Source: Polytrichum commune
Taxonomy: Eukaryota; Streptophyta; Polytrichopsida; Polytrichales; Polytrichaceae
DNA length: 64,000 nt
Reading direction: 5' to 3'
Assembly: GCA_950295325.1 (NCBI GenBank)
Contig: OX485805.1
Location: 12,062,501-12,126,500 of the forward strand
Below, piece by piece: positions 35,796 through 46,984 of this stretch. The translations under genes and the position numbers were made by a program. Positions within the stretch are counted from its first letter, which is position 1. Every line of letters starts with the position of its first letter. The notes under the pieces were generated by a model. The model ran no database searches. It saw nothing but the letters and a program-made list of their open reading frames with translations, and was not told the DNA's origin.

Positions 35796-36240
35796 TCAGT
35801 GTCACTGATTCTAGTTGTCTTGCTCAATACTAGTTGTGAACCGTGGTGTAGTGTCACCAACACCCTTATGTTGACCCAACATTCTTTGTGACTCCTTGTA
35901 AAAAAAACTAAAAAAAAATTGCGGGATTGGGGGGGGGGGAATAGAGTTTTACGGTGTTGCAATGACTGTCACTTACCAAGCATTTTTTCATCCAAATTTC
36001 AATCATCCATGACAATACTTTATCACACGTTGCTTAAGAGAGAAGGTAGAGTTTTGGCCAATGGATGAACTCATCCATCATCCATGACAATATTGGTTCA
36101 CTTATCCATAAGAAGTGTCATCCAAAAAGTTACCACAGTGACATCAAATACCATTTGACACTGAGTATCATACTTAGTGTAGCTACTCCCATCTTGTCAT
36201 ATTTGGTATCACCTACTAATCCTCTCCTCCAAGTTAAATG
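35796..36240. other. Repeat-derived, no gene
   Basis: 35796-35835 (GTGTCACTGATTCTAG, CTTGCTCAATACTA) matches the left flank of the MITE at 63851, and both belong to a CTACAC-type element. No coding content. Confidence 0.4.
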
Positions 36241-36246
36241 CAATGT

Positions 36247-36425
36247 TGGACTAGTGTATAGATGAATGCATGGTATCAATATGCAACATCAATAATGGTA
36301 TCAAAGAACCTATCCGGGGGTTTGAAAGTTGTGATATCAATCAAATATTTGGTGGGTATGTGAAGGTAAGAGAATCTTTGTGTACCCGAGTTATTATTTG
36401 GGTCAAATCCATTCTAAACCATGCT
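36247..36425 (+). repeat. Dispersed repeat, copy related to 20398-20580
   Basis: Same order of shared blocks as the 20.4-kb copy, including GAGTTATTATTTGGGT and CATTCTAAACCATG. Confidence 0.65.
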
Positions 36426-36429
36426 CTCT

Positions 36430-37840
36430 CCTGCATTCGGAAACACTCGTAACGTGCATTGGGATGGTGAAAACCGACATGGGGGACACAACGCAGTGAA
36501 CTATTCTATTAACTTGGGAAATATCTATTTTACAATATGTTGACCAATGAATGGGGAGAGCCAACCACTACACTAAATAATCCTATTAATGTGGGTGGAA
36601 AATTAAGGTGAAAATATTTATTGTGGGCCACACTAATTTTTCTAGTGGGGGTGGGATTAACGTGGCTTCAAGGACACGGGTTTTCCCCGAGGTTTCATAA
36701 AGACTTCCCACCAACACACTGATGATTAGTTATAAGACAAAAGTAGCACAACTGAATGAATTAACCCACAGTAAAGGTATTGAGAAAGTAATTTTATCAT
36801 CTGGCAACTTCAACTATCAATGCCTCAGAAGAACTGTACAAACAAAATCTCAAGTTGATAATGTAACAGACTACAATATACATACAATTTCATGATTGAC
36901 CGACTAAGCATCTCATGCTAATCGCATATTTAACACCCTAGCTAGGAGATGATTAATGAAATCCAAATTGTGTCTGTAGCCGTTTTCTTCATAATTTATT
37001 GGAGCTCGTATGAATATCTTAATCAATGAGGATCCTCTTTCTTATTAAATGATCATATCGATCTCTTCCCCATCCTCTAATTGTGTGGCATATTGAGCCT
37101 AGAATGATATAACAAATTTTGAGCATGTAATCCATTCTCTTTTAAGCACATGTCTTCATCAATGCATGTTCTTACATCCACACCTAAGTATACACCAGTA
37201 ATACATAGGTGTCCATTTAAGTTCTCTCTCTCTCTCATAGCATGCGGGTGATATTCGGTTACTTGTCTTAATCAAACACTTAGCACATTTGATTGGGATG
37301 TGGTTCGGTGAGGATCAAAGAACGGACACCATAGACACATGTGTTTAAAATAGATTGGACTACATCGTCACATTTTATATACTACTTCACACTCAACAAT
37401 GAACACAATTAGGAGGACCTTTGTTTTTAAAGGAATCAACAAACATGCACTCCAATAACCATAACTAAAATAGGGAAGGTATTGATTTCAACCCAAATTT
37501 TGTTGATGCTTCGTCATGGGTTTACCAATAACAACATAAATTTTGTTGGAATTTCAATCGGTAGAGGTTGGCAAACATGATATACAAACAAAATAACACA
37601 CACATACACACACATTGTGCTTAGATGGGCCCACCAAATGGAGAAGAATCTAATTGGGGGTGACAAGGAAAGGCTGGCAAGGGAGCGGTGGGGGCAAGTT
37701 GGGTATGATGTCCATGGTGCCCTTGGGTTGCCAATGGCCTGCGTTTGGCACAGACTGTCGATGCATGCTATTAGCTAAGGACAAAGTTGGCGCCAATCAA
37801 ATATAAAGGCAAGATTGAACTAGGGAAGGTGCACAAGGAG
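36430..37840. other. No gene recognised; degenerate repeats
   Basis: Contains pieces of the TGTCTTNNTGGTGTCC-type family (about 37080-37340) and a short CACTACACTAAATAATCC stretch near 36566. No coding content. Confidence 0.35.
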
Positions 37841-37849
37841 TGCAATATG

Positions 37850-37960
37850 CTATCTACTCAACATAGGGGAGAGCTACCCAAATCTCAAGGAAGAGGTTGG
37901 CTGTTCGATTCCTAGCTGTGAAATCTCCTCTCTAGCTACTTGACAAAAAAACTTGCCATG
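37850..37960 (+). mobile_element. tRNA-related SINE-like copy
   Basis: Matches 61895-61990: GGAGAG(C/G)TACCCA, AGGTTGGC, a B-box-like TGTTCGATTCC, then GTGAAATCTCCTCTCTA and TTGACAAAAAAA. Spacing of the A-box-like and B-box-like parts fits a tRNA-derived promoter. Confidence 0.55.
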
Positions 37961-38025
37961 TGGTCAACTCCCTCCTAGGCTTTGGCGTTGGCCTATCGAC
38001 CTTCTGTCTAGAACAAGAAGAAAGG

Positions 38026-38177
38026 TACATAACATTATTAAGATCTGTAACATTGTTTTGTGGGACTAACAATATTCCACATAATATTCTTCATATTCAG
38101 ACTGAATGTGGGAAGATTCTATGGAATACTGTCAGTCCCGCAGAACAATGTTACGGATCTCAACAATGTTATGTAGC
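38026..38177. repeat. Near-perfect 152-bp palindrome (long hairpin)
   Basis: TACATAACATTATTAAGATC pairs with GATCTCAACAATGTTATGTA, and pairing continues inward (TGTAACATTGTTTTGTGGGACT with AGTCCCGCAGAACAATGTTACG, in parts) almost to the centre near CAGACTGAAT. It is either a recently formed MITE or the fold of an inverted duplication, with the potential to form a miRNA- or siRNA-like hairpin RNA. Confidence 0.75.
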
Positions 38178-38459
38178 TAATTACATTCCAAATTGATGAA
38201 TAAATTAGAAAAAGAAGAAAATGGAACACACATGTTCCTCTAAATTTAGGTATTGTCATCCAAAGAAGAACAACACTTGTCCAAAACTAAAAAGATTTCA
38301 ACGATCTCATCCACTCAAAAAGAGGGAGGACGGAGTTGATATTCCCACCCTACTCACCAAAACTATATAGGGTTTTGAGCATTGAATGAATCGCCGCCCC
38401 CCACCAAATAAACAAACAAACAAATAAACATACATACATTTATATATACATATGACTGC

Positions 38460-38770
38460 GAATGTCATAACATTGGCCACGTCACTCCCGAGGTAAGGCT
38501 AGTAGTAGTACTGCAGGGCGGATGTCGGGGGAAAGCACACACGCACGTTAGATACTTTGGGTGGCCAAGTTCCCTTGAACCCCAATTATTGTAGGCGGGG
38601 TGGGAAACAACAACAATAAACAATGAGCGCCGGGGGGAAGGGTAATAAATGGGACTTGGCACTTGTGGGCCCTATTCACGTCACCCCACTTCACTTCACT
38701 CTCCTCTCCCCTCGCCCAAAACCCTCCAATCCAGCTACGGTACCTTTGGGACCGTAAGTTCAACATAAAG
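38460..38770. other. GC-richer stretch, no gene recognised
   Basis: Contains GGGGGAAAG, CTCCTCTCCCC and CACTTCACTTCACTC tracts. Promoter-like in composition only; no TATA-linked gene is seen. Confidence 0.25.
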
Positions 38771-38903
38771 GTGTTGAAATTAATGATGGTTTTCTCTCAC
38801 GGCCCCTTCCAAGTTATTAGGCATCTTAACTTATACGTATGAGGTTTTAATTGGAGGTGGTGAGGGAAGTTATCCCTACAAAGTATCTCACCGGTGCATC
38901 ATA

Positions 38904-39542
38904 TAGTAATCTCCCGCTTAAGTACGCACTTAGTTGGCAGGTGCGTATTTTACTCATATCGTTTTCTAGACCTTCTGATTTGATGAATTGCAACGCGAAG
39001 CGGATGAAACCTGAACCAATCCGTTTGACTGAAGCCCAATGATGTGAACTAATCACTGCAAAGTCGAGCAAGCCAACCGCATTGAGCAAGCGGGCGTTGG
39101 GGTGGGTGTATGAAGTCAGTGAAGGCACCGTCTGGGAAATTATGGAAACGATGCGAACTGAAGAAGAAGAACCACCACCTATCGATGACGAAATCCAGCC
39201 TATCGAGACATTTGTTGAATTTGAAAGTGCTACCGACTTCAAAGGCTTTGAAGCTCTACACAACATTGTACTCAACATCGACGACCAATTGCTTTGCTCC
39301 AATGTTCAAACGGAAGTTGGATAGATTTATGATGAATTGCAACGATCGTTTGAGACATTTTAGCAAAACGTTAACAAACTGACATTGAATGTCAAGCGTA
39401 AAAAATTCATGCATTCATGGCAAATGACTTTGCATGACACGTTCAAACAATAAAGTATGAACCTTGATTTTTGTCAAAAAAAATTGCGCACTTAACCGGG
39501 ATGCGTACGTAAACGGGTGCATACTTAAGCAGTAGATTACTG
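38904..39542 (+). mobile_element. Second pogo/Tigger-like element, 639 bp
   Basis: TA at 38902-38903 and 39543-39544. Ends: TAGTAATCTCCCGCTTAAGT and, from the right, CAGTAATCTACTGCTTAAGT, continuing A(C/T)GCAC. A second inner pair (GTGCGTA / TACGCAT with TTAAGTGCGC) is visible. It differs in sequence from the 23.6-kb element and contains a truncated transposase. Confidence 0.85.
38970..39453 (+). pseudogene. N-terminal HTH remnant of a pogo/Tigger transposase
   Basis: RMKPEPIRLTEAQ...CELI.AKSSKPTALSKRALGWVYEVSEGTVWEI resembles the CENP-B-type helix-turn-helix start of pogo/Tigger transposases (quoted here in parts; a TGA at 39040 interrupts it). The same frame continues through TAG at 39322 and 39361 to TAA near 39451, with an acidic stretch (EEEEPPPIDDEIQP) and a tail with VNKLTLNVKRKKF. 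The catalytic centre is missing, so an internal deletion joined the two ends. Confidence 0.7.
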
Positions 39543-39689
39543 TATATTAATGAATTTAGTTTTTGGAATCGTCTAATTTAACGTTTCTTAAACTTGGTGA
39601 ACTTCATGGTGTGGTTCTTGTGAGTCATGCGAGCATGTACGTTGTCGCTCCAAGCTCCACGACGATCTTGTTCATCGAACATGTGTTCA

Positions 39690-39912
39690 CTACACCAAAT
39701 ATGATATTTAGTGTGACTTACTATTTGGATTTACACGGTGCTATATCTTTTTACTATTGAAATAAATTTTTACCAAGTAAAGTTGTCAATGTTCTATAAT
39801 GTTCAAACTACCAATGTAACATCTGTTGGTAACATATGAAATGTACAATAAATGGATATAGCATTGCATAATTCCAAAGAGTAAGTCACACTAAACATCA
39901 TATTTAGTGTAG
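39690..39912. mobile_element. CTACAC-type MITE, 223 bp
   Basis: Ends CTACACCAAATATGATATTT and, from the other side, CTACACTAAATATGATGTTT, both continuing AGTGTGACTTACT. No clear TSD. No coding content. Confidence 0.8.
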
Positions 39913-39919
39913 CGCACTC

Positions 39920-40930
39920 CCCCTTCTCCCCCGGTTTACCCTTGAGAAAAAGCCTGGTGGGTGGACTCCCCATTTCGGTTTTATGAATGTGTTTTCTGAA
40001 AGTGAGTTTTTAAAGTTTTTAGTTTCTGAATTTGGGGCTAAGTGAAGGTATAAAATATCGTGTAGTTCCTTGGAAGTCATGCATACCATTACTCAATGGG
40101 AGTGCCCGGTTCTCTTTTAAAATCTGGGAGAAAAACTTAAAAACTTATATATTTATATATTTATATATTAAAAAACACACACACACAAAATAAATAAATA
40201 AATAAAAGTTGGATTTTTTACCACATGCCCATTCCCCATGGTGCTTCCCCATGCCACAATCCCAAGTACATGTCAAGGGTGAGGACTAAACACTTTGAGT
40301 ATGCCTCCCACCAACATTACACAAGATGAGATACAATCAACTATATAATAGACGGTAGGTTTGTTTTTTGAGAACAATTTGACCATGGAATTAGCACCAA
40401 AGGCCCTGAAGTGCACTCTAACCTCCCTAATATCAAGTCTATGACAACCAAAGTGCACACTATAATAAGTTTGTTTGCAATTTTAACATGAATAACGGAG
40501 AATTAAAGTAGTGTGTGACACTATGGAATAATATAAAGTCAACATTGTTGTAATGACAATGATGACAACGTTATGCATGGGAGTGTGTGGTTTGAATTCT
40601 TTCATGGATTATTTTGATGTCAAAATATATGATATAAGGGAGGGGCATGTGACAACAAGGAGGAAGATTTAAACTGAGCACATCCGTTCCTTTGGGTTCG
40701 GGATATAAGAGAGGTAGCGACATTACAGAGGGTGAAATTACAAAGGTTAAGGTGTAGTCTAAAGGGGACACATTTGAGATGAATAAACCACAACCTTATG
40801 AGGGTCATCTTTACACTAAACCCTCATTTACCTCGGTAATGTGGGTGGGGCCCATTCTCAAAGAGGTGGGTATCTAGACTTGGCCCATGTCCAAGGATCA
40901 ACCTTATATAGGAGGCACTAGGGATGGAAG
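39920..40930. other. No gene recognised
   Basis: AT-rich, with (ATTT/TATA) and (AC)n short repeats near 40145-40205. No coding content. Confidence 0.4.
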
Positions 40931-40939
40931 CATGCCAAT

Positions 40940-41235
40940 ACTACAGTGGCATACAACACCATGCACTCATTTATGGCTAGGAACCCGTGGTGTCTATGTA
41001 ATCTCATCCTTTGCGAAAGTGAGAACGTAGTGAACCATATTATAACATGTAAATGATATTTTAAAAAAGTATTCGACTCCAGAACTAGTCAAAGACCCTA
41101 AATTAGTTGAGTGATGTGGAACCGGAATGAATCAGCCCTCAATCTTATAGGGGACGTTGTTTTATGGAACCCCTTCAGCCACAATGGACAAGTATACATT
41201 GACGCCACGAACCCCAAGGTCAATTTGGGAACCCT
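40940..41235 (+). repeat. Degraded LINE-like and MULE-MITE-like pieces
   Basis: 40970-41060 has a Cys-rich coding-like pattern (CNLILCESENVVNHIITC). 41070-41215 (CCTAAATTAGTTGAGTGATG, GAATGAATCAGCCCTCAATC, CGCCACGAACCCC) resembles the right two thirds of the MULE-type MITE at 32801-33046. Confidence 0.4.
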
Positions 41236-41239
41236 CTCG

Positions 41240-41830
41240 ATGTTGGAGCCGGTTTCTCACCAATTTCGCCATGCATGTGTGCTTCATCATGTTGTGTGTG
41301 TGTGTGCCCTAGATTCAATACCGAAGCAAAGAGCATCCTCACATACATAACTATTTGGGCACAAACCCCGGTTTGTTCCCGGGCCCACATAAGCTTGTAA
41401 TGAAGGCTTATTGGTAGTGTTATGTGCATTCCTTGTTTAAAAATGAAGACACCGCTTGTCTTTGAGTGATCACATGTCCGGTATTGGTGTGAGGTTGACC
41501 TATCGTATGCCTCCACATGTCAATCTAGTGTCATATGCAAATTCGTGTGATGTTTTATGTACAATTTCTTAAGACTATACAAAACATGTAAATATGTTTC
41601 TGGTAGAATATGGATGCGTACTTTATATCTTTAATAATATCGCGAGAATTCGGACAACATGGTTACAAATTTGTGCACCATTTCGTGCCGGTCCCTTAGC
41701 GTCTCTCCAAAATATCAACATCTTGATGTTTATTTTTTTGTACCCTTTTACCTTTTAAAAAAACCTTTTTACGTTTTTTGTCAGAACTGATCCAACTGTA
41801 GGATAACAACTTACTTATGAGTGATTCACA
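41240..41830. other. No gene recognised
   Basis: AT-rich with a short GT repeat near 41292. No coding content. Confidence 0.4.
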
Positions 41831-41833
41831 GTT

Positions 41834-41963
41834 GTAGGAAAGTGGTAGCCAAACAACATGCTTTTAAAATGGGTTTGACAAATCTATGAAGGGTAAGAAT
41901 TTGGCATGTCATTTTAAGGAAGTAAGTTTTTCGAACATGTTGTTTGGCTACCACTTTTCTACT
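41834..41963. repeat. Short MITE or hairpin with 27-bp arms
   Basis: GTAGGAAAGTGGTAGCCAAA...CAACATG (about 41836-41862) pairs with CATGTTGTTTGGCTACCACT...TTTCTAC (about 41936-41962) with one mismatch, separated by about 73 bp. This may be a tiny DNA transposon derivative. Confidence 0.65.
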
Positions 41964-41969
41964 ACTTTT

Positions 41970-42437
41970 CACACATGTTATGGTGTCTTGAAAGTTGGCG
42001 TGGGTGAAAATATTGTGAGCTATTGTATTTCATGCGAGATTGTAAATTAGGGTGGCTTTATAATTTAACCAGATGTTAACACTCGGTATAAAATGATAAC
42101 ATTTGATTGACATTCTATGATTTTGTATAAATAATTATGATTTTCAATTGATAGTTGTTCATGCTTGTGTAAAAGACATTGATTTCATATTCCTAGTTCT
42201 AAACATATGATACAATGGCCTCAAAAAAGGCATGGGCAAAACAAATCTTAGGTTGACCAAAAATAGCGTAGTACGTTAGAATACATTAGTGGGTAGGAGT
42301 GATAGCGGGGCCACACCAGGCCTCCAGTCGAGTTCGGCCAGCCACTTCAGCCAGGCGGGCTGAACTTGGCTGTGGGTCCGGTGTGACCCTATTTCACAGC
42401 CATGAAGACGTGTGGCCCTAGTTCGAAAAAAATTTAA
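41970..42437. other. No gene recognised; GC-rich end next to the foldback
   Basis: AT-rich until about 42295, then a GC-rich block (42295-42420) with AGGCCTCCAGTCGAGTTCGG adjoining the foldback element. It may belong to a larger, unresolved element. Confidence 0.35.
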
Positions 42438-43133
42438 GCCTGCCCCAGTGATCCGGAAGATTTTTGGGCACAACCGGTTGAGATCCTAGTGTTTGCAAGT
42501 CCGACCGGTTACATGTTCACATCCTCCGGTTTTCCTTCATTAAATTGGGGTATATTCTATAAATTCCACTAAAATGATCGGTAATTTTCCTGCAGTCTTG
42601 AACACCAACCGGTTATTTCTCAAACTCAACCGGTTAATCTGTAACTAACTGCCGGTTCCTCCCCGATCATAGGCCTGCCCCTAATGTTTGAATCACTTGC
42701 AATTGATTATTTAATTATGTACCTCAACAACCAAGGTCATTGAATATCACTGTTGTAGTGAAATTTTATTATGTTTATTTCATTACAATATTAATTAAGT
42801 ACGTAAAAATTAATCACTCAATACTTAGTTTTCTATATATACATGATTGTTACCCACGGTAATTATTGGTACTGCTATTTACCAGAGTGGGAGGGGCCTA
42901 TGATCGGGGAGAACCGGCAGTTAGTTATAGATGAACCGGTTGAGTTTGAGAAATAACCGGTTGATGTTCAAGAATGCAGGAAAATTACCAATCATTTTAG
43001 AGGAATTTATAGGATATACCCCAATTTTATGAAGGAAAACTGGGGGATATCAACATGTAACCGGTTGGACTTGCAAACACTAGGATCTCAACCGGTTATG
43101 CCCTAAAATCTCCCCGATCACTGGGAGGGGCAG
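42438..43133. mobile_element. Foldback element with AACCGGTT-rich arms
   Basis: Arms of about 244 bp (42438-42681 and 42889-43133) are inverted copies with a 207-bp AT-rich spacer. Each arm carries several AACCGGTT or near-AACCGGTT palindromes, plus GATCAGGGGAG-like ends. A third arm copy is at 57741-58210. No coding content. Confidence 0.8.
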
Positions 43134-43335
43134 CGGAATGGAAGTCGGTGGGGCTGCCCCATGGCTCCAGCCGGGCAGATTGGCCGATGGCTGGTTGCAG
43201 CCCCACCCCCTCCCCCAGCCACCCCAACCATATTCGCAGCTCCGGAAAAATGCCCATGGGGCCCCGCCTGGAAACCATGGCTGATGTTTTTCAGCCGCTG
43301 GACCGGCTGGGGCTCCGGTGTGGTCGTGGTATGAA
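43134..43335. other. GC-rich stretch flanking the foldback, unrecognised open frames
   Basis: Open in several frames on both strands because of its composition (for example 43148-43375 plus and 43080-43367 minus). No domain is recognised, so no gene is called. Confidence 0.3.
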
Positions 43336-43339
43336 AGGA

Positions 43340-43819
43340 GTACACCATTTATGGTATTTAGCATCACGTGCGTAATAATGTCACTTACCCTTTTCTAAGG
43401 TGTATGATAGGTTACACTAATGACCAACAAAATTTACCATGGTGTCACCTCATGACACTTGGCGTTCAAGTGTTCTTACTAATATTTTTGGCATGAATGT
43501 GTTCAATGACACTTATAATTAATATGATTGAGAATATCTTCCTCTTGTATGCCAAAATGTGAACACATGACACTTGATATTAGTATGCTCAATAATACCT
43601 TCCTCTTGCACACTAAAATGCAAAACTATCATTTCAAATATCTCAATGTGCTACGCTAAATGTCATAATGTATATAATTTATCACTTTGAATTGTTGCTC
43701 ACATTGACGAACAATACCACATTGGCAAATTGTGGACGTGACACTTTGAAACCTATAGGCATCTAGCTTAGTCCATCCGCAAATAGTGTGCGTGACACTA
43801 AATACCATAAACGATGTAG
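43340..43819. mobile_element. CTACAC-type MITE, 480 bp, long version
   Basis: Ends GTACACCATTTATGGTATTT and, from the right, CTACATCGTTTATGGTATTT, both continuing AG(C/T)(A/G)TCACG. The interior matches 51364-51911 in opposite orientation, including TCTAGCTTAGTCC / CTAGATGCCT blocks and the GTGTCACCTCATGACACTTG region. Confidence 0.8.
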
Positions 43820-43985
43820 TGAACGTGTTTATTACCTACACCCTTCTTGAAGCGCTCACCAATGTACGAGATGCTTATATTTGGATTCTAAAATGAATAG
43901 ACATGCGACCTATTTGAAAGGTACAATTATTGTAGGCGGCCCGGGTGAGAAATAATAGTCTACAATGTAATGTAAGAGTTGGGGC

Positions 43986-43997
43986 GGGGGGGGGGGG
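43986..43997. repeat. Homopolymer G12
   Basis: Run of G after GGGGC. Confidence 0.9.
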
Positions 43998-44136
43998 AAT
44001 ATTAAATTTGACCTTGGGCTTCTCTTGGATTTCATTCATCCGGCTTCCAATCCACGCACAACCATGGCTAACTTATCAATTGTTAAGTTGTGAGCAAATC
44101 ATTTGCCTCGAGGCCCGAACACAAATATGGAGTTAA

Positions 44137-44640
44137 GGGCCATTTCACATATGAGCCAAGAGCCGTGACCATGAAATTGTGAGAGCCCAAATGAAAGTGT
44201 TCAAAGGCCGTCCCAACACACCTCTAAAATCATGTAGTGTGGTCACGGATCCTCAAGTGTAGTGTGAAGACATATGTGACTGGGCCCTCAACCAAATGCT
44301 ATTTCAATGCATTTCTATTCATGCGGATCCTCACACATGATAAAATAGAATAAATCAACGATTGTGAGCGTTCGGAGTGCCATGGTCGTCTCCTAGTTTT
44401 GTGTTAGGCCTACCTCCAAGAGACGGATTTTGAAAATAGTCCAAGTGACCATGAAACATGATCCATTCGATCCATATAGGAGTCCATGTAGACTTTACAT
44501 CCATCTTGCATTCACATACTCCGTTGGTCCCTCAAGCGTAGTGTGACGTAAACTTGGACTGGCTCCCCCTTTTCCACCAATCGGAGTGCTTGAAGTGTAA
44601 TGATGGTCATGGGCTCTCAGTCTCGTGTGTGAAGTGGCCC
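44137..44640. mobile_element. PIF/Tourist-like MITE, 504 bp, TAA TSD
   Basis: Perfect TAA on both sides (44134-44136, 44641-44643). It is opposite in orientation to the 35302 copy: starts GGGCCATTTCACATATGAGC and ends CTCGTGTGTGAAGTGGCCC. The interior aligns throughout with the other full copies. A 3-bp TWA target and GGGCC-type ends fit PIF/Harbinger-derived MITEs. Confidence 0.85.
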
Positions 44641-44823
44641 TAAGGTGGAGAGGCCTATCACGGACATTCTTCCAAAAGTGGATATGACTGTCCTAGATTT
44701 GCATTTTTAAATGGATTAAAATGAATTACTATGATGGTTTCCAAAACTTTAAAGTAAAGAAACATGCTAGACTTCAGTGGATTCTAACTACTTTTAAAAA
44801 TAAATAAAAAACAGTCAGCAATA

Positions 44824-44870
44824 CAGTCTCACCTTAATATAACACTTGATAATACGACACCTCAATTAAA
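44824..44870 (+). mobile_element. Possible solo end of a pogo-like element
   Basis: TA then CAGTCTCACCTTAATATAAC and ACTTGATAATACGACAC resemble the end and subterminal repeats of the 23557 element. No right end was found. Confidence 0.4.
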
Positions 44871-44879
44871 GGACACATT

Positions 44880-46980
44880 TCCTGTCGACCAAGATTTCTA
44901 ATGTTCATTTATCCTCATATTATGACTATGGCATTTGTAATATGACATTTTTAAGACCCAATTTGTTGGCTCTGTTTGTAGGACAAAGACTATGCATCAA
45001 CTTCTTCATTTCAAGAGCAAATTTCTTAACTACTTTGTGTTCACACTTAGACGTTACTTGTTCTTGTTATTTTGGTTCACTTTATGTAATGTGGATGTTA
45101 ACTATATTTTATATATATATATACAAGTGCTCCCTAAAATGCATTGAAAGAAATCTAGTTAATTATAGTTAATTTGGCAGTTCTTGATTATTTATTTTAA
45201 AATTTTCGGGTGATAAATGAGTAGCTTCAATCCTTGACCTGTATTTGAGAAGAAGGTGCACAAAATCCAAGAAAGGTTTGGTATAGTGAATAGCCATGGA
45301 TTGGCGTGAGCAAGTAATCAGCTACAATTATAGTCTTTCATAGCAAAGGACAGAGCCTCACGGTTCTACCGTTTTCTTGTTATATAATAAAGGTAGTTAA
45401 TGTATAAGTGATGGGACCCACACCGAGGATCTCTCTTGGGATCAGGATGTTGTTCCAAGTATGAAATGAATCCGAAGAAGAACACAACTTATGATCATCA
45501 GTAAATTAGCTTAACTTAACTCAAGTTATTGGTTCTAAACCTTGGTTCTAGAACATATGTTGCACTTTTAAATCTTTGTGATTGGGTGGAGGTCGAAGTA
45601 GAACTAAAGAAGATTCAAGTAAGCTTAAGTAGTTGTTACAAATTTCTTCCCGAGTTTTGATCAAAGGTTGGGTGGAGGTGACTTACACTAATTAGTAGTT
45701 GAGAGTTAGTGAAGGTGTTTGAAGGGTAGAGGTTTTGTTAATTAAGAACCATGTTGATGGGTTAAGGGATTTCATTCATGTGTATCGGAAGAGTCTAGCG
45801 GTGTGTGCTAGAATCTTGGTAACATCTTTGGTGGGGACGGTTTCAAGTTAGAGTATTAGTGGTGGGATGGTGTTTGGTATGTAAAGAAAATTGACCTAAG
45901 TTAGGGGTTCTGGTTAAGGACTCCTCTCCTCGCCACATTAGGTTTAGATTGAGAGTTGGGTTAGGAGAGTGATAATTGCTAATGATTTTGATGATTGGGT
46001 AATAATCTCTTGGATCTTGCGATTGATTGATAGATCATAGTTGCATAGATCGATCTCGCAACCTAGGTTTAATCTTAAATGGTGTGATGGTTCGAAATAA
46101 TTCAAACCAATTCAATGGCTTATTGAAGAAACATTAGAACCTCTTATTATTATTGACACACACACACACACAACACTATATGAATGGCATCTTCAAGTGG
46201 TTAGGATTTCTCACAAAACATTTCACCTGCCCATGTGTCCAAAATCAAAATAGTATAACAAAAGAGTGTACGTTGGTATTGTCTGGCAACAATGACGGCC
46301 CAAACAAAAACATCCACCTTGGATCTATCATAAGAGGTGCCGATCATTTTTTTAGTGAGTTTTTCAATAGAATTGAACTACTTTAGGCAATTTTGGGACG
46401 ATTTTTCTTCGGCCTTTAGAGGTTCACTTAGCCATAGCCCATTCCAAAGGTGAAAACTCAATGAACTGTTGAATATTAAAGATTGAGTTATTTTGACTCC
46501 GACAATGACATTTGTGTAATCTAAAACTCCATTTTTAAAAAATTAAAATTTATTAGGAGTGTAGCATCTTCTTGAAGCCCCGTTGTGTAATGTAAACATG
46601 CATCATTTAGTTTCTTTTTTAAATCGAACACCTATATTTGAGTGGTATGTGGTTCGGTTTGGCCCCAAGAACGGATACCAAAAAGACATGTGGTTAAAAG
46701 AGCTTACAATGTTCACTTAAAATATAATGACCATTTTAGGATTAACAGTCAACACAATTGGGAAGGGGGGGGCTCTATGACCATGTAATGAGAATGAGAA
46801 TCTTCACTTTGGTAATGAATAAGCTATTCATGAAGGCTCCAAAATTTATGAGAAAGGCAACTACCACCTCAATTTGGATATGCCAACCATCTCATACCGA
46901 TCACGTATTTCATATCCTAGAAGAAGCGGGCTAGTAGAAAAAATAATCATTTAAGACCCATCTACTTATGATGGATTGGT
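44880..46980. other. No gene recognised
   Basis: AT-rich; (CA)n near 46156-46172. A segment at 46630-46930 shares blocks (GTGTGTGGTT or GTATGTGGTT, ACCAAAAAGACAT, TCTTCA(C/T)TTTG, TTTCATATCC) with 59755-60080. The shared family is unidentified. Confidence 0.4.
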
Positions 46981-46984
46981 TTAC

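Noticed and set aside
37850-37960. True tRNA gene
   Set aside because: B-box-like TTCGATTCC is present, but no cloverleaf or acceptor stem pairing could be built; a SINE-like copy fits better.
43080-43367. Several overlapping GC-rich open frames
   Set aside because: Open in multiple frames on both strands next to a foldback; consistent with composition, not with a gene.
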